A stretch of 64,000 nt of DNA from Colias croceus (GCF_905220415.1 NC_059568.1:14756001-14820000); one strand, 5' to 3'; positions 44,709 to 57,792 are shown, numbered from the stretch's first letter. Numbers and translations: made by a program. The notes: generated by a model from the letters alone, not told the origin.

Positions 44709-47700
44709 AATACAAACATTATTCTAATTTATATTTTCTAACTTCCACTACAAAGCGTAGCTTGTAGCAAACGCCTACGAATATGTAGCACATCTACAAG
44801 AAAGTTACAGCGAGTTGCCTAGTAAGCTTTGTTCAGTGTTCGTATGAATTTTGATACAGTACTTCAAGCCAACATGCTTAAAATAACATTGGTGATAACA
44901 TAATATTTTCATTGAGATATTATACGTTTTCATGTATGATAAATTCTTCATTTGAAAATATTTCATTTAGTTTCTACATCATTCCAGTTAATTTCTAATT
45001 ACGTAAACCGTCATACGAGATTAAAGAAAACGAATTGCTATCAAATAAAACGTGAGATAAGTTCACATTTACGCGTCTATTTACCACAAGCTCTCAGCTC
45101 TTTGCAAATACACAATGTTTATTTTTACGATTGCGTGCGTTCCGTCATTAGGAGCCGACAATACGCGCACGATAAATCGTCGTCTTAACGTTACCGTGTC
45201 GTTATATATAATACACTGATAAATATACGGTAGTTTTGGAATGGTCCGTTAGATTTTTTCACCCTTAAAGGTCCCTGTACACTGTCAGTATATAATGTAC
45301 GAAACTGTGCATAATGTATTTAATCGTCCTAGTCCTGAACTCTAGTGATGTTATCCTGTGAAAATCCTCATAAAATGAATTATAAACAGTCATAATAGCT
45401 ATCTTTCATATTGTATGAAACAAATTAAAGTTGTTACGTAACCATCCAACATAAAGGTAATTCACTAATATTTATCAAAGAAGATCTGTTGACATCAAAA
45501 CTACCTTTAATAATCAGTTGTGAACACAGCTTAACAAATTTTGAAGGGGCAACATTGAAAAATTCTTAAAAATTGTAACAGTAATCCATTTACACGTATT
45601 GGGACGATTGTAACATTATGCACGTAGTATAACCGTAAGTTATAAATGTTAATCTGTGTAGTGATAGACTCTCACTGTAAATTGCACTTCTTGTTTCCCT
45701 TCTATGAAGCCTATAGTATCGACATATTTTTGGAAAACACAAAAGCGTAGATTAAATTTCAAATTGGTCCTGATAACATCAAAAATACCAATTTTTAACG
45801 TGTTACATACATAATAGTTATTGTTCTTTTTAATTGGAAACCCGATTTAGAATAACTGGAATATCGAACCATTTTAATGAAATTTAACCTTTTCGAATGA
45901 CGTGAATCTGAATAAAAGTCAGGATAAAACTATAAATTAATGACCACTTTTGTTTGTTTTATAGAAATATGTCGATATCTCCCCATCTTTATCTTCTATC
46001 TATGTCCGCAAATGGCTTCGATAAAATATAGAAGTGTAACTTTGAAACATCTGAATGACCTTAAAATGAGGATTTAAAATTAACAAATTGAAAAAATTTA
46101 TCTAAAATATGTATTTTTAAAAAGTATAGCATTTATCAAATGCTTATGATTTCTCGAAGTCAATGTGACTTGGTATTTTCTAAGGATAGAAAATAAGTTT
46201 TAAACGATGTTATAAATGTTATTATTTAATTTTATACTTTTATAAAAACATGGTTTTTATGAATAATTGGTAAATTAACAAAGAACGCCATTTCGGACGA
46301 CCTCCTTTGTAAATCCTTCATTTACCTCCTGAATATAGTAAGACTAAGATAATTCTAATCCTTATTGAATGTACTGTATTTCTTTCTTGTATGTTTAAGT
46401 AATGGTAAAAGCTTTTAATCAAATTCCTCTGCGTTACACGAAGGATTTTGTGTTATTTTCCATTACAAATGTGTTACGCATTGTGCCAAATATAACTGGT
46501 ACAAATGTGTTCTTTTCATGAGTTTGTTTCCATTAAGCGAACGATCGTTGACTCAAGCGTTTTGCTCCGTAATAGGGATGGGAAAGCTTCGTGTGTTAAA
46601 AATCACTGTTATTTCACTGCTACTATCGTACTTTGTACTGCTCTAACGACCAATTTCTGTCATTTTGTTATTGTGTTATTTTATAACTATTAGATATATT
46701 GAGAATAATACCTAATTTAATATTTTATTCACTGGAAAATAAGCCATTGATAAATTGATACTGTTATTTACATATCAAACGTTTGTACCTATTGTTGATT
46801 TTGTAACACCACTGTATTTGTGTGGGATTATTATGTCAGTGCGTATGGTTAAGTGTTGAATAAATTCGCCAAATGATCGGCCTATAAATTTGATATGCCA
46901 ATTATATATTCCAAATTAATAGCATAATTGTTTAACGAATTGTTCTAGGTAAAACGGCTACAGTAAAACTACGGGTGAAATTAACGCTGCGCTAAAATAA
47001 CAGTGACATAATTTTATAACAGTTATATTACGCATTCTTCCCATCCCTATTACTCACACTTGTAAATTCATTTGTACCTGTTTTACGTTACGTTTGACGT
47101 GAAATATTTCAATGTTTGTAAATATTGTTTTGAAATCGGGGTAAACGACGAAATGTCTAGAAACGACTGAAGAATTTTTGAACCTTTATCTAGCGTAACT
47201 ATCGCTAAATCTGGCTGTTATTTTGTGATTCGTTTATCCTACTGATAATTTGTAAGTGTAACCTTTCGCACGAACGCACATTCGTTGAGGCTTAAAGAAT
47301 AAATTACACATAATTTTATTTAAATACCTGTTCTACCATAATATTTTTATGTAAATATGGACTTCTCAAAAGCCACAAATTCTCTCAAAACTTAAAAAAT
47401 ATAACGCAAAGTCTTTATTATCTACGGAATTATAAAACTAAATCACACTGTATCGTTTTAAACCCACACTGTAATTAAACCATTCAACCAGCTTATAATA
47501 CGAAGTTCGCACAGAGATCGCTAATCCTTTCCAAACGAAACTTCATCGCACCAAATAGCAGAGTATTAAACTTGCTCCATGGCTTTGGTTTTACTTGAAT
47601 AAACTCCTGACATTTCAATATCGACAATGCTTCTGTTTAATCTTACTACAAGTTGGAATATAAAGAAAATACACTTTTTTTTCTTATCATCGTAAATATA

Positions 47701-48493
47701 TTTATTTAACCAAGTAAAAACAAATGCGTTTAGAATTAGCATTTTTTAAAGTTTTGATTAAAGGTAATGAAGGTGCGCAGAAAATTGGGAATTGCAAAAC
47801 TTAACGACTGACCGACTTAAAATTCGCGTGATTGGCAGTTTACGTAAAGAGGGTGTCTAATAGGTCAGCAAGTATCATTGAAAAGCTACTACGGTAATCT
47901 CCAGGGAATTTTTTAATATTTCCAAATTGTCAGCTTAAAATCTTAATACCAGTGATAATGAAAGCTAAGTGGAGTAAGTAACAGATCTACAAATATTGCA
48001 GTACAAAAATATGAATTCAGTTGAATTCGTTTTCGAAATAAAAGCTGGAAAATTCCTTTCATTGATTTCGGTGGCATTCAGTTTGATCGCATTCATTGGA
48101 TTATTTTTGTGAGAACATGCACTTTGATATAATTAAACAATTTTGATTTTTTAATCAGATCATATAAAAAAAACTGTGAAAAATATAGTTTTAAGTTGTT
48201 TCTAGATGATACTGCAGCATGACCTGCGTTACGTGGTGTCATGCATGAATTAAGATCGATGATCGAAACAAATAACATGTAAACGTGATAGTAGCTGATT
48301 GGTGAAGCTTTCTACTTTCTATCCTGCAAGTTGTAACGACATGCAACATGATCGTGTAGATCGGTTACTGTCATGCAAAAGCTTAAATTGTTTCATACCT
48401 ACACTAAAATCAGGCTGGACCCAAACTGTAAAAAAAATAATGATTTGATAATTTAGACGCTCATGCAGCATGACAATTCACGTAAACGGTAAT
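44709..48493. other. Intergenic DNA downstream of dipeptidase
   Basis: A+T-rich. No gene, RNA or intact element recognised. 44745-44850 may be a repeat fragment. Confidence 0.45.
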
Positions 48494-48530
48494 GTTCTAT
48501 TGAGTAGTTCTAGGGACTACTTAATAGAAC
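48494..48530. repeat. Short imperfect hairpin
   Basis: 'gttctattgagtagt' and 'actacttaatagaac' pair with one mismatch across an 8-bp loop. Confidence 0.6.
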
Positions 48531-48610
48531 TACGTAACAGCTAATGTTTAATTGCCGACAATGTGCGTTCGTGTGATATTTTATTTGACGCTACTCTACA
48601 CTTTTCCCAG

Positions 48611-48744
48611 GCTTATATCCAGGGTACACTGGGGAACGAATCTTAGAGATCGGCATTCCTTCCTCGAAAGCCGACGGCGTCACTCGATATTTTTCTAAAC
48701 TATTTTATATTTGTCACACGATTATAACTAATAAACACGATTGA
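48611..48744 (+). other. Possible terminal exon or retro-fragment
   Basis: After a good acceptor ('cttttcccag') a GC-richer open frame reads 'LYPGYTGERILEIGIPSSKA' then DGVTRYFSKLF and stops at 48742-48744. No family recognised. It could be a last exon of an unseen gene, a decayed pseudogene or chance. Confidence 0.2.
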
Positions 48745-49303
48745 TGTATACTATGATATGTTGTTTTATTTATACCTTATGCCTTATCCCAAAATTAAAT
48801 AAATTATTTTGATGAGATAATATTATACAGATGAGATAATAATTTTAAAATCATTGATATTTATATGCACTAAAATGATTCACCTATAGGGACATTATCA
48901 TCTAAATGACAGTTCACAATGGTATTAAAATATGTTAACTACTGATTTAAATATGATTTTATGAATGGTAAGAGATCAACTTTACCTTATTAGATAAAAA
49001 ATGTTTCTAGTTATCTGGGAAATAAATATGGACAATTTCAGAGAAACGTAAGACAAACGAAGTTTCTTGGCAATCCAGAACTGATCTACGATCTAATACA
49101 TTTTTGATCAAATGGAAAGAATTTATTTATTTTTGTATGTTCCACAATAATTCAATTCAACTAACTAACCTAAAGTGAAGTTCTAATTTCTATAATGTAT
49201 ATACGACTACATAAAGTTATATACGACTGGCTTGATCCAAAGACCATATTAATTTAGAAGGATATATGTCTTGGACCGAGCCAGGACTACTATTATAATA
49301 GAA

Positions 49304-49365
49304 ATCTAATTGTTGTTTCATATAATACATAGGTACCTATGTATTATATGAAACAACAATTAGAT
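49304..49365. repeat. 62-bp perfect palindrome
   Basis: Perfect, spacerless palindrome centred on GGTACC (49332-49337); each 31-bp arm begins 'atctaattgttgtttcatat'. It would form a cruciform or hairpin. Confidence 0.9.
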
Positions 49366-49659
49366 CCATACTTAACGGTCAGCAGGTTTGTTTTGGCAAA
49401 GAACACACAATGAACTGGAGATATACTCCAAGATTAAAGATTACGTAATATTAGAAAGAAATCCTTTGGCTTCCATCATTTGGACGTCGTCCAACGGTAA
49501 TTTGGAGAAAATTAGGGAGGACGGCTAAATTCATTTGTGCACTAAATATTATTTAAGATTTATAACTATGTGAGCGCAATATTGCGTTAGGTACGTAATA
49601 CAAAAATAGTTGTTCTATTGTGTATTAACTCAAGTTAGGTACTAATATGTTAAGTCCGG

Positions 49660-49707
49660 TATCCCCTTTGGGGGTTTGGGATAGATACCAAGCCCCCAAA
49701 GGGGGTA
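49660..49707. repeat. Inverted repeat, 'atcccctttgggggtttg'
   Basis: Arms 'tatcccctttgggggttt' and 'aagcccccaaagggggta' with a short spacer; likely a MITE end pair or hairpin. Confidence 0.6.
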
Positions 49708-50235
49708 ATATGTCTGTTTTTCTTATCGATTTTCTTAACGCATAATATAATGTCATCAACATACTGAAATAAAATAAAATAAATAATAATATAATCATAG
49801 AAATCTAAATAATAATGGTCCTACCTGATCGAAATATTCTTGTTCTTAGTACGCTCTGAAAATCGAACACAGGACTCTTCGATTTTATACTCTCGTCTCG
49901 AGTAGCGTAGTTTAGGTACCAATAAGTGAAAATTACATAAGTACCCACATTAAACAGTTTTTGTTAATATGTATAACCATTGTATTTGAATAATATTGTC
50001 AAGTAATATACTCATAATATGTATCCTTTGTAAGTAACATATGGAATCTCTTTATTCCAAGTTGAAAAGTTTTAACGAGGGGAAATTATGTTGAAAGAAG
50101 ATACGTTGTTAGTTATGTGAAGAGCCTTGTTCATTATTAGACTTCTAGAAACTTTCTCAGTACCTATGTTTAAACTTTAAACATGGAGTTTTGCAACTCA
50201 GTCACAACTCACATCGTAGTAACAATTAATATTTA

Positions 50236-50424
50236 TCACTACATAGTATAAAACAAAGTCGCTTTCTCTGTCCCTATGTCCCTTTGTATGCTTAAATCTT
50301 TAAAACTACGCAACGGATTTTGATGCAGTTTTTTTTAATAGATAGAGTGATTCAAGAGGAAGGTATTATTATATAATTTATTAGGTTTTAGACAAAGCGG
50401 GCGAAGCCGCGGGCGGTAAGCTAG
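50236..50424 (+). mobile_element. Non-autonomous Helitron, 'tcactacatagtat' family
   Basis: Complete 189-bp copy: TC at 50236, 'gtcgctttctctgtccctat', hairpin 'gcgggcgaagccgcgggcgg', CTAG at 50421-50424 before T. Confidence 0.82.
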
Positions 50425-51790
50425 TGTACATTATAATGTATCTTAAAAGTACCTATATATATTATAACTCATAAGATATATAGGTATTACCACTCATAAT
50501 ACAAACTTAGGCTTGTGTTGAAATTGTACACTTATTTTCTACAATCTAGACACGCGGCAGCGTGTCAAGCCGAGTTCAAGCGAAGAGAACTGGCGAGCAG
50601 CAGCCGTGTGTATATTTACACGAACCATTTCGAGCCACTTTTCACCCCCTTATAACTCGAAAACTATTTAAGTTAAATAAACCAAATTTGGTACATATCA
50701 AGAGGACCTCAAGATAAACAAGAACCTTAAATTTCATAAATACAGATTAAACAGTTGCGTAGATATTAATATCCAAATATCGCAATTTTTAAGACTGACT
50801 GACTTATAGACATATACAAAACCTAACCCACTTCCAGATGACCTAGAAAGTTCAAATTTTGTAATCAGCTAGGTAATAGTGAGTGTACAAAGGGAAAAAT
50901 CAGAAAATACTGAATTTATTTGTATTTAATTTTTTTTTCAATGACATTAATTTTGTTTGTATGGAAAAATGGAAAAGTTTAAAAAAATAGAAAATAGTAT
51001 ATTCACCTTACTAGTCTTAAAAAATAGATCAAAACTAGTCAGTGGCCGAAAAAAATTTTGAAATCCATCAATAAATGACTGAGATATAGATTATTGAAGT
51101 TTACATATTTTAGCGCGAAACATCTGTAGATTCGATGCGCCTCTGACATCACACTCACTCGCGCTAGTATCGCTAGGGCGGATTACTTCGATTGCATGAT
51201 TTCTTTATTCAAAACTATTATTAAACGTAAAATAAAAGAAAATTGTAATAAAAATATTGCCCATACAGTTAAAAATAATATATAATTTTACAAATTCACA
51301 TTTCTTTAATCTTTATTTATGAGTGTTTAGTTTATTTTTAATTTCAGTGTAATGGAAGAAGGCTTTGTCGAAGGTCGAAATGATTTAATTTGCGTAATAT
51401 TAATATTAATATAAGTGAAACATCTTTAGGCGCGTTTAGAGTAAAATTTCAAAATCTCGTCATGGCAATACCGTAACGTCATGGAGTAAAGCGACGATTC
51501 TTCTATAACGATCTTTGCATCTTTGTAATAGTGTGTGTACATATTCACGCTGGATGTTTAGAAAATCATGTAATCTTTTAAACAGAAAACGAGTTTAAAA
51601 AATTGCATATAATGACGGGGCAATGTGCGCTGACATTCATAACATACAAGAAAATATAGAAAATAATACTAAACAAACCATACAAAGAATCCGCAAGAAA
51701 AAATATAAAAAAATCGTATATAAAAAGTATAATTATATTCATAAAGTAAATCAAATTTGCAGAGTAATTTTCTGTACAAAAAGTAATGAT
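50425..51790. other. Intergenic DNA with a probable dispersed repeat
   Basis: About 50545-50900 ('gtgtcaagccgagttcaagc', 'cccacttccagatgaccta') has the look of a moth repeat I have met before, but its class is unclear. The open frame 51623-51808 is Lys-rich and of chance type. Confidence 0.35.
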
Positions 51791-52413
51791 ATCCCACCAA
51801 AAACATAAATGTAAAAATTGGAGCCGAGTTCAATCGTTGACTTAATTTGCCAAAAAAGAAATGAGATCTAATTAATGTGTGCCAAGTTCTGCAGACAGTC
51901 CAGAAATTTATTTATAAAGATGTATTAAGTTCTTAGGTTGACTGAAAACTCAATTGTTTTATTTTCCCTTAGAGAACAATGTTTATTCCAAAATATAACT
52001 TTTTTAATTTGAATAATATAATTATTTTCACAAAGCAAACAACTAATGACCTATTGAACCCCATAATTTGATGAGGCTAGTTTTACCTGTGCATACTGTT
52101 TATATTTTGTGAAGTTCTAAAAACTAGCCTCATCAAATTATGGGGTTCAATAGGTCATTAGTTGTTTGCTTTGTGAAAATAATTATATTATTCAAATTAA
52201 AAAAGTTATATTTTGGAATAAACATTGTTCTCTAAGGGAAAATAAAACAATTGAGTTTTCAGTCAACCTAAGAACTTAATACATCTTTATAAATAAATTT
52301 CTGGACTGTCTGCAGAACTTGGCACACATTAATTAGATCTCATTTCTTTTTTGGCAAATTAAGTCAACGATTGAACTCGGCTCCAATTTTTACATTTATG
52401 TTTTTGGTGGGAT
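51791..52413. repeat. Long inverted repeat, 294-bp arms, 35-bp spacer
   Basis: Arms 51791-52084 and 52120-52413 are reverse complements; I compared them base by base and saw no mismatch. They begin 'atcccaccaaaaacataaat' and end 'gatgaggctagtttt'. No open frame of note. Transcription would give a 294-bp hairpin. Confidence 0.9.
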
Positions 52414-53351
52414 TCACTATTACTCTGGAATCTAAAGGTTATTTAGTATGAGGTATAACGTAATAGTTGATAGATATCTTTAATCTCAATGGAACCTAAT
52501 TTAATTATTCTTCTGGCGCGAATCCAGAGTCATGGTATGGAACATAATGCACATTGCACGTATCTGTCCATATTATTTACCTTCTCTATTTCTTAGCATT
52601 TTCTTTCTGTTCTACTAATTTTTTGAATTTTTCCTCGGCTGCAAAACCCATTGTAACCCTTTATCCTTTCCTTTACCATTGTAACCCTTTATCCCTATAT
52701 CCCTTTATCCTTTATTATTATGTTTTCCTTGTCTCTCTTATTGCTATGTGTTGGCAAAAATAATATATGTTCACAGTGGAAACACCACAAGGAGACATCT
52801 TCATATATCAGTATAGTTAATAAGATCTGTTTTGTTTTATATATGTATGTCTCTGTATGTTTTCCAATAAAGAAAAATAAAATAAATAAGTATCCAAAAG
52901 TTGTAGGTAAGCATAGAATTAACAATACGTTTTTTGAGAAAAATTGTCTAATTTGAAGGGTGGTTAGATATGGATTAAAAGACATACAATAATCAAAGGT
53001 TGATGCAAAATTTACTAGAAATGTATATTTTTCGATCCTAGATTGGAAATAAATTATCAATTTCGGGCAAGTCTATCACATACTATGGCATACTGAAAAG
53101 GCTAATTACTAGAGTGTCTGTACGTGCTCGAAGACTCCACTTGAAATTATCTAGTGTGGAGCTATTCATCTTAGAAGCGTATTGTTTGACACGCCCTGTG
53201 CTAAGTTTACCGATATTTTGTCTAGATTCTGTGTACGTGATTAATACCCAACTGCGTGGAAAAGAGGGTGAGGTTTTTATGACTATCTATCTACATGAAG
53301 ATGGTGTTATGGATTTACTGGCGTTTACTGATTTAATTATACTGGACGACG
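52414..53351. other. Intergenic DNA
   Basis: Contains short repeats of 'ccctttatcc' (about 52655-52715). The open frames here are A+T-rich and overlap on both strands. No gene called. Confidence 0.4.
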
Positions 53352-53492
53352 AAGCGTGGGACGACCACAAGATGGACAGACGACCTGCAGGTCCGAGTGG
53401 CAGGGAGCCGCTGGATGCAGGCCGCCAGTGACCGGTCGTGGTGGAAAACCCTGAGAGAGGCCTTTTTCCAGCAGTGGACGTCCCTCGGCTGA
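53352..53492 (+). pseudogene. C-terminal fragment of an RTE-like LINE ORF
   Basis: The frame from 53352 reads K-R-G-T-T-T-R-W-T-D-D-L then 'AGSRWMQAASDRSWWKTLRE' and AFFQQWTSLG before TGA at 53490-53492. This is the usual C-terminus of lepidopteran RTE-type elements (RWxDD...WMQxAxDRxxWxxLxEAFxQQWTSxG). Only the last 46 codons remain, followed by an (acg)n tail. Confidence 0.75.
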
Positions 53493-53514
53493 AACGACGA
53501 CGACGACGACGACT
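53493..53514 (+). repeat. (ACG)n microsatellite, LINE tail
   Basis: About six tandem 'acg' units directly after the RTE-like stop codon; such elements end in short tandem repeats rather than poly(A). Confidence 0.8.
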
Positions 53515-54249
53515 GATTTAATTTGATGTTTGATATAAAATAATGCGAGTGTGTATCTAAACTGTATTATAAATTCACTGAATTTTTAAGAATTCATTTC
53601 AATAAATGTGTAAAACGTTAGTGTTATTGTATTAATTTTATTACTCTTAATATTTTACATAATATTATTATCGTTGGCATATTTTACCACCCACAAACAA
53701 CAACCAACTTATTTTATCGGAATCTATATTGACATAGTTTGACGCAATAGTTTAACTCGAAGCTACATGCATAATATTGTCTCTGCGTTTGTTCCTTGCT
53801 TTACTAGAGACATATTCTTTTGAATAAAACAAAACGTTTAAAGAGTACCTTTTTTACACTTTAATATTAAACATCATGCCACATGAGTTTTCTTTTCAAT
53901 TTTTTTTTTTCAAAATTTATTATATCTTCGTGATATTCCACAATAATGATTTCATTCCTTTGATTTCGCACGTTCGCAGAATAGCCTATCTGTCCGCAAG
54001 TCGTTCAAAAGGCTTTAGGGGACAATTATATTGAATTCTGTTGTCCTTGCACGTAAAGAAAACGATTGCAAACGCAAGCAGAAAATATATAGAATGTTTT
54101 GGTTTCGTTTAGTTCTGTCTTTTTTATTAAAAATGTCCTTACTGGATGTGGATGCTTATACGTTTATAAGGCTGAATTTAATTACAATATCAACTTATTT
54201 TAGTATAAGGTAGCTATATTTGTTTTAAATTGAGTGACTGTGATATGGT

Positions 54250-54340
54250 AAATGAATGAATGAAAAATTCTTTATTGCACACAAAAATATAAGATTACAA
54301 AAAAACAAAAATAATGATACAATAAAATGGAATGATGGAT
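54250..54340 (-). mobile_element. Possible LINE 3' end remnant
   Basis: 'gaatgaatgaaaaattcttt' then 'attgcacacaaa' reads, reverse-complemented, like a LINE 3' end (...tgtgcaataaagaatt). No coding sequence attached. Confidence 0.35.
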
Positions 54341-54779
54341 CTTATGAAGGTAACCGTGAATGTTCTACCATAATCTTCTTTAAGTATCTTATTTTTTAAT
54401 TGCCTTAATTTTACGATACATCCGTAGCTTATTGACATTCATTATTCGTTACAAGTTCGCTAGATTTTTAACGAATATAAAAGTATTTTTGTTTAGAGTG
54501 CCTACGTAAACTAAATTGATAAAACTTTTTTCAAATTGAGTCTTGTTTATTTAAACCCAATCGAAGCGTAACATGTTTGAACATCAGCTTTTCCTTAAAA
54601 AAAACTAAAAATTGTATTTTTGTTTAAAGTTAAAAGTCAAAGCTTTCCATTCACTGACGTTACATCAATCCATCAATTCATACATCCATCTATCTGTATT
54701 ACAAACATTCGCAATTTAATACAATTATGATGATAAATAGATACAGGATGTGGATTGGATAATACCTACCTAATTTATA

Positions 54780-54957
54780 TCCCTATTATTATAAATGCGA
54801 AAGTATAACTCTGTCTGTCTGTTACGCTTTCCCGCTTAAACCTTTCAACCGATTTTAATGAAATTTAGCACAGACAAGCTTTAGACCCTGAGAAAGAACA
54901 TAGGCTACCTTTTATTATGAAATATGTACAGCGGGCGAAGCCGGGGCGGACCGCTAG
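54780..54957 (+). mobile_element. Non-autonomous Helitron, 'ataaatgcgaaagt' family
   Basis: TC at 54780, 'attataaatgcgaaagtata', (tctg) run, 'gcgggcgaagccggggcgg', CTAG ending 54957 before T. Confidence 0.75.
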
Positions 54958-55256
54958 TACGTAATAAAAATAAATCGCCTAATGTGTTGCTAAGCGTAAA
55001 ACTCAAGAAGGGCTCGAACAATTTTACTATTTTTTTCATGATTTTTAAGGCACAGGTAATATTTTTATATCCAAGGGCAAAACATGCTGGGGCAGCTTGT
55101 ATGTATTAAAACAATATCTCATCATTTTATAAGCTTTCTAAATAGCAACTACATTATTTTGGCGCTCCTCAGGTGACGATTCCGAAGGTGATCTGATATT
55201 TTTGAGAGAAGTACTTACCTATCTACAACCTAGACGTAGACAATCTGTGAGTAATA

Positions 55257-55299
55257 CCACAGTATAACAATATATTTCCTTTATATTGTAATACTGTGG
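55257..55299. repeat. Short hairpin
   Basis: 'ccacagtataacaatata' pairs with 'tatattgtaatactgtgg' with one mismatch over 18 bp and a 7-bp loop. Confidence 0.6.
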
Positions 55300-55613
55300 C
55301 AATACGGCGTAATAATATATGCGCTTCTAGAACAACTCCATTAATAAACAGTCTGAGCAATAAATTCACAGCGTATTTTTTACAAAACCTTGCGGACATT
55401 TTAATATCTCGGCTTTAGTACTTGAAGACTTCTTCAAGCATCACAACGATGCTTCAAGCGCTGTACAAATTCCAAATCGCACTCCAACTAGTTCCAGCGA
55501 GTATTATAGTAGTTAAGCAGATATTAATATTCAAGTATTTTCTGTTAAACTATCTTTAGGGACGGCTATTTTTGTCTGGAATAAACTACGGTTTTAAATC
55601 AATTCAATGCAAA

Positions 55614-55950
55614 TCACTAGATAGTATAAAACAAAGTCGCTTTCTCTGTCTCTATGTTCTATGTCCCTTTGTATGCTTAAATCTTTAAAACTACGTAATG
55701 GATTTTGATGCGGTTTGTTAAGCTATTGCATAGCTTCTATCGCGGGCCTTGAGCGCGGGGACCGAATCGAGAAATTCCGTAACGAAAAAACCTCACGCTC
55801 CCCACTACGACTGGCGGAGGTGTGGCTTGAAGGCATAGCATGCAATAGCTGCCATACGTCGTTTTTTAATAGATAGAGTGATTCAAGAGGAAAGTTTTAG
55901 TATATAATTATAATACATTAGGTTTTAGACAAAGACGGGCGGGAAGCTAG
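55614..55950 (+). mobile_element. Helitron ('tcactacatagtat' type) carrying a nested insertion
   Basis: Starts TC ('tcactagatagtataaaac'), ends 'gacgggcgggaag' + CTAG (55947-55950); the hairpin is partly deleted. Compared with 50236-50424, about 145 extra bases lie at 55717-55861. Confidence 0.75.
55717..55861. mobile_element. Small nested element in the Helitron
   Basis: 'agctattgcatagcttctat' at the left and 'gcatgcaatagct' near the right are inverted ends. The body is GC-rich ('gggccttgagcgcggggacc'). It splits the Helitron text 'gcggttt ... ttttaatagatag'. Confidence 0.6.
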
Positions 55951-57207
55951 TATATTATGTTTTGTTTTATTACAATATGTGGATTCAAACACTTTATGCA
56001 GTAGTCTAGTAGTATAAGTGGAAATAATTCCCATAATCCTTTGTGTTTATCAGCAGATAAACAATTAATATTAAGGGTTTTCTATCCATCTCAAATTACG
56101 GACATTTTCTGCATGTTTAGATGTCATAAAAATCGATTTAAAAAATCGATTACTATCTAGTAATACCATACCATGTTACCTACCAGTTTATATGCAAAAG
56201 ACAAACAGATAAATACACTGGTGAAATACATTATTGATAGACGGTGAGTCAAATATTCTGTAAAAATCTTTTCATTGTCTAACAGATCATTATTTTCATC
56301 TACACTCAAGAAATATTATTTCAATTTTAACGAGAATCATAAAATCTTATATCAAGCACCCTTACTTCCATAATCACCCATTAACTGCCGTATATAAACT
56401 AGAAGCTAACAAGCCTTAACAATAAAAACTTATAACAAAGAGACGTTTGTCTTTGTAACTATGTTTCCTCGACCATAAAGCCACGGTTATGCATAAAATA
56501 TCGTCCTCCCTCCACCGCATTCGTAAGAGTCGCGTTTAATAATTTCAAAATTGTACATTATTTTGATAGTCCGCATATTTTGCTCTTATGCGACTCGTTC
56601 ATTAATTTTATGACAAACGTAAGTACTGCGAGCTCGATTTTCGTGGATATTTACCCTAGTGGAGAATGGGTGATGTAATAAAATTTGATGTGCTTTTTAT
56701 GAGTGAAACAGAGATGGCTGTTGTTTTTGTTGGAGCTTTTACTGGTATGCACTTACACTGAAACACCGCAGCGATAACACGCCGTTTGACTTACCGAGCG
56801 GTATAAAAACAATCCTTTTATGACGAACTATAAAACTGCGCAAACATTTAAGATAAATACATGGAACCATTAATAATGTATATTTAAAACTACGGGAAAA
56901 TTCCGCTCGTATTCCAATGATACGATCGTGCAAATTATCTCCAAATTACCAACGAACGATGATGAAATTTTTAATTAATATGTAATGAGAGTACTCGTAA
57001 AAATTCATTTCAAAAATTAATATTGTTATCAGCGAAGGAAGAGGATGACTAAAGGAATATAAAATAATATAGCGCGACCCAATTAATGAGTTGTTGAGTT
57101 CTTGAGCAAGGGCTTGTTGAACGACGAACGTGTTTTTATTATAAACGACATCATTCAATCTTCGCAGATTAAGTTTACATGATGAATATAATATTTTAAA
57201 ATAGGTT
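55951..57207. other. Intergenic DNA
   Basis: No supported feature. Confidence 0.4.
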
Positions 57208-57431
57208 TCCGCCCGCGGTTTCGCCCGCGCAGTCAAAGAAAAACCCGCATAGTTCCCCTTCCCGTGGGATTTCCGGGATTGCGTCGTTTTCCCGGGATAA
57301 AAAGTAGCCTCCTTTCTCGGGTATGAAAATATCCCCATACAAAATTTCATGAAAATTGGTTGAGTAGTTTAGGCGTGATTGAGTAACAGACAGAGTTACT
57401 TTCGCATTTATAATATTAATATTAGTATGGA
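57208..57431 (-). mobile_element. Non-autonomous Helitron, 'ataaatgcgaaagt' family
   Basis: In reverse complement it opens 'tccatactaatatt', passes 'ataaatgcgaaagtaactc' and ends near 'gcgggcgaaaccgcgggcgg'. The last CTAG is lost. A minus-strand open frame over it is an artefact. Confidence 0.68.
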
Positions 57432-57792
57432 TGTCTTGTCTGAGATGTTCTGAGAATTCTTTAATAGGAACGCAGTATACAATTATAATATTATACTATG
57501 TATTTAAAACACACTAAGGTTTATTAGTTTCAGAATAACATAATAATTGAGTGGTCGAATGAATAAATAAATAATCCCTACACCAGATAATTTATGAGAC
57601 ACAATATATGTTAGTTCTATTATCAAACCAAAGCAACTTCAGCATTGTTAGTCTTTATTCTACGATACAAAGTTATGAATCTAGAACCTAATAAATTGTA
57701 AAGGTCATCAATATTTTCCATTCTTTTAAAAATGTGTCTTTTGAGAGCATGTTACCTACGGATTGATCTTAATCTTAATATATATACCTAAA

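Noticed and set aside
44266..44715. Several Pro/Ala/Arg-rich frames on both strands
   Set aside because: Generated by the CCGGCA repeats of the GC-rich MITE.
52695..53060. 121-codon minus-strand open frame
   Set aside because: Tyr/Phe/Ile-rich and opposed by an equally long + strand frame; nothing ties it to a gene.
53114..53431. 105-codon + strand frame
   Set aside because: Only its end overlaps the RTE-like LINE, and in the wrong frame; the real frame is the one at 53352-53492.
56946..57350. 134-codon minus-strand frame
   Set aside because: Runs through a Helitron into flanking DNA; not a conserved protein.
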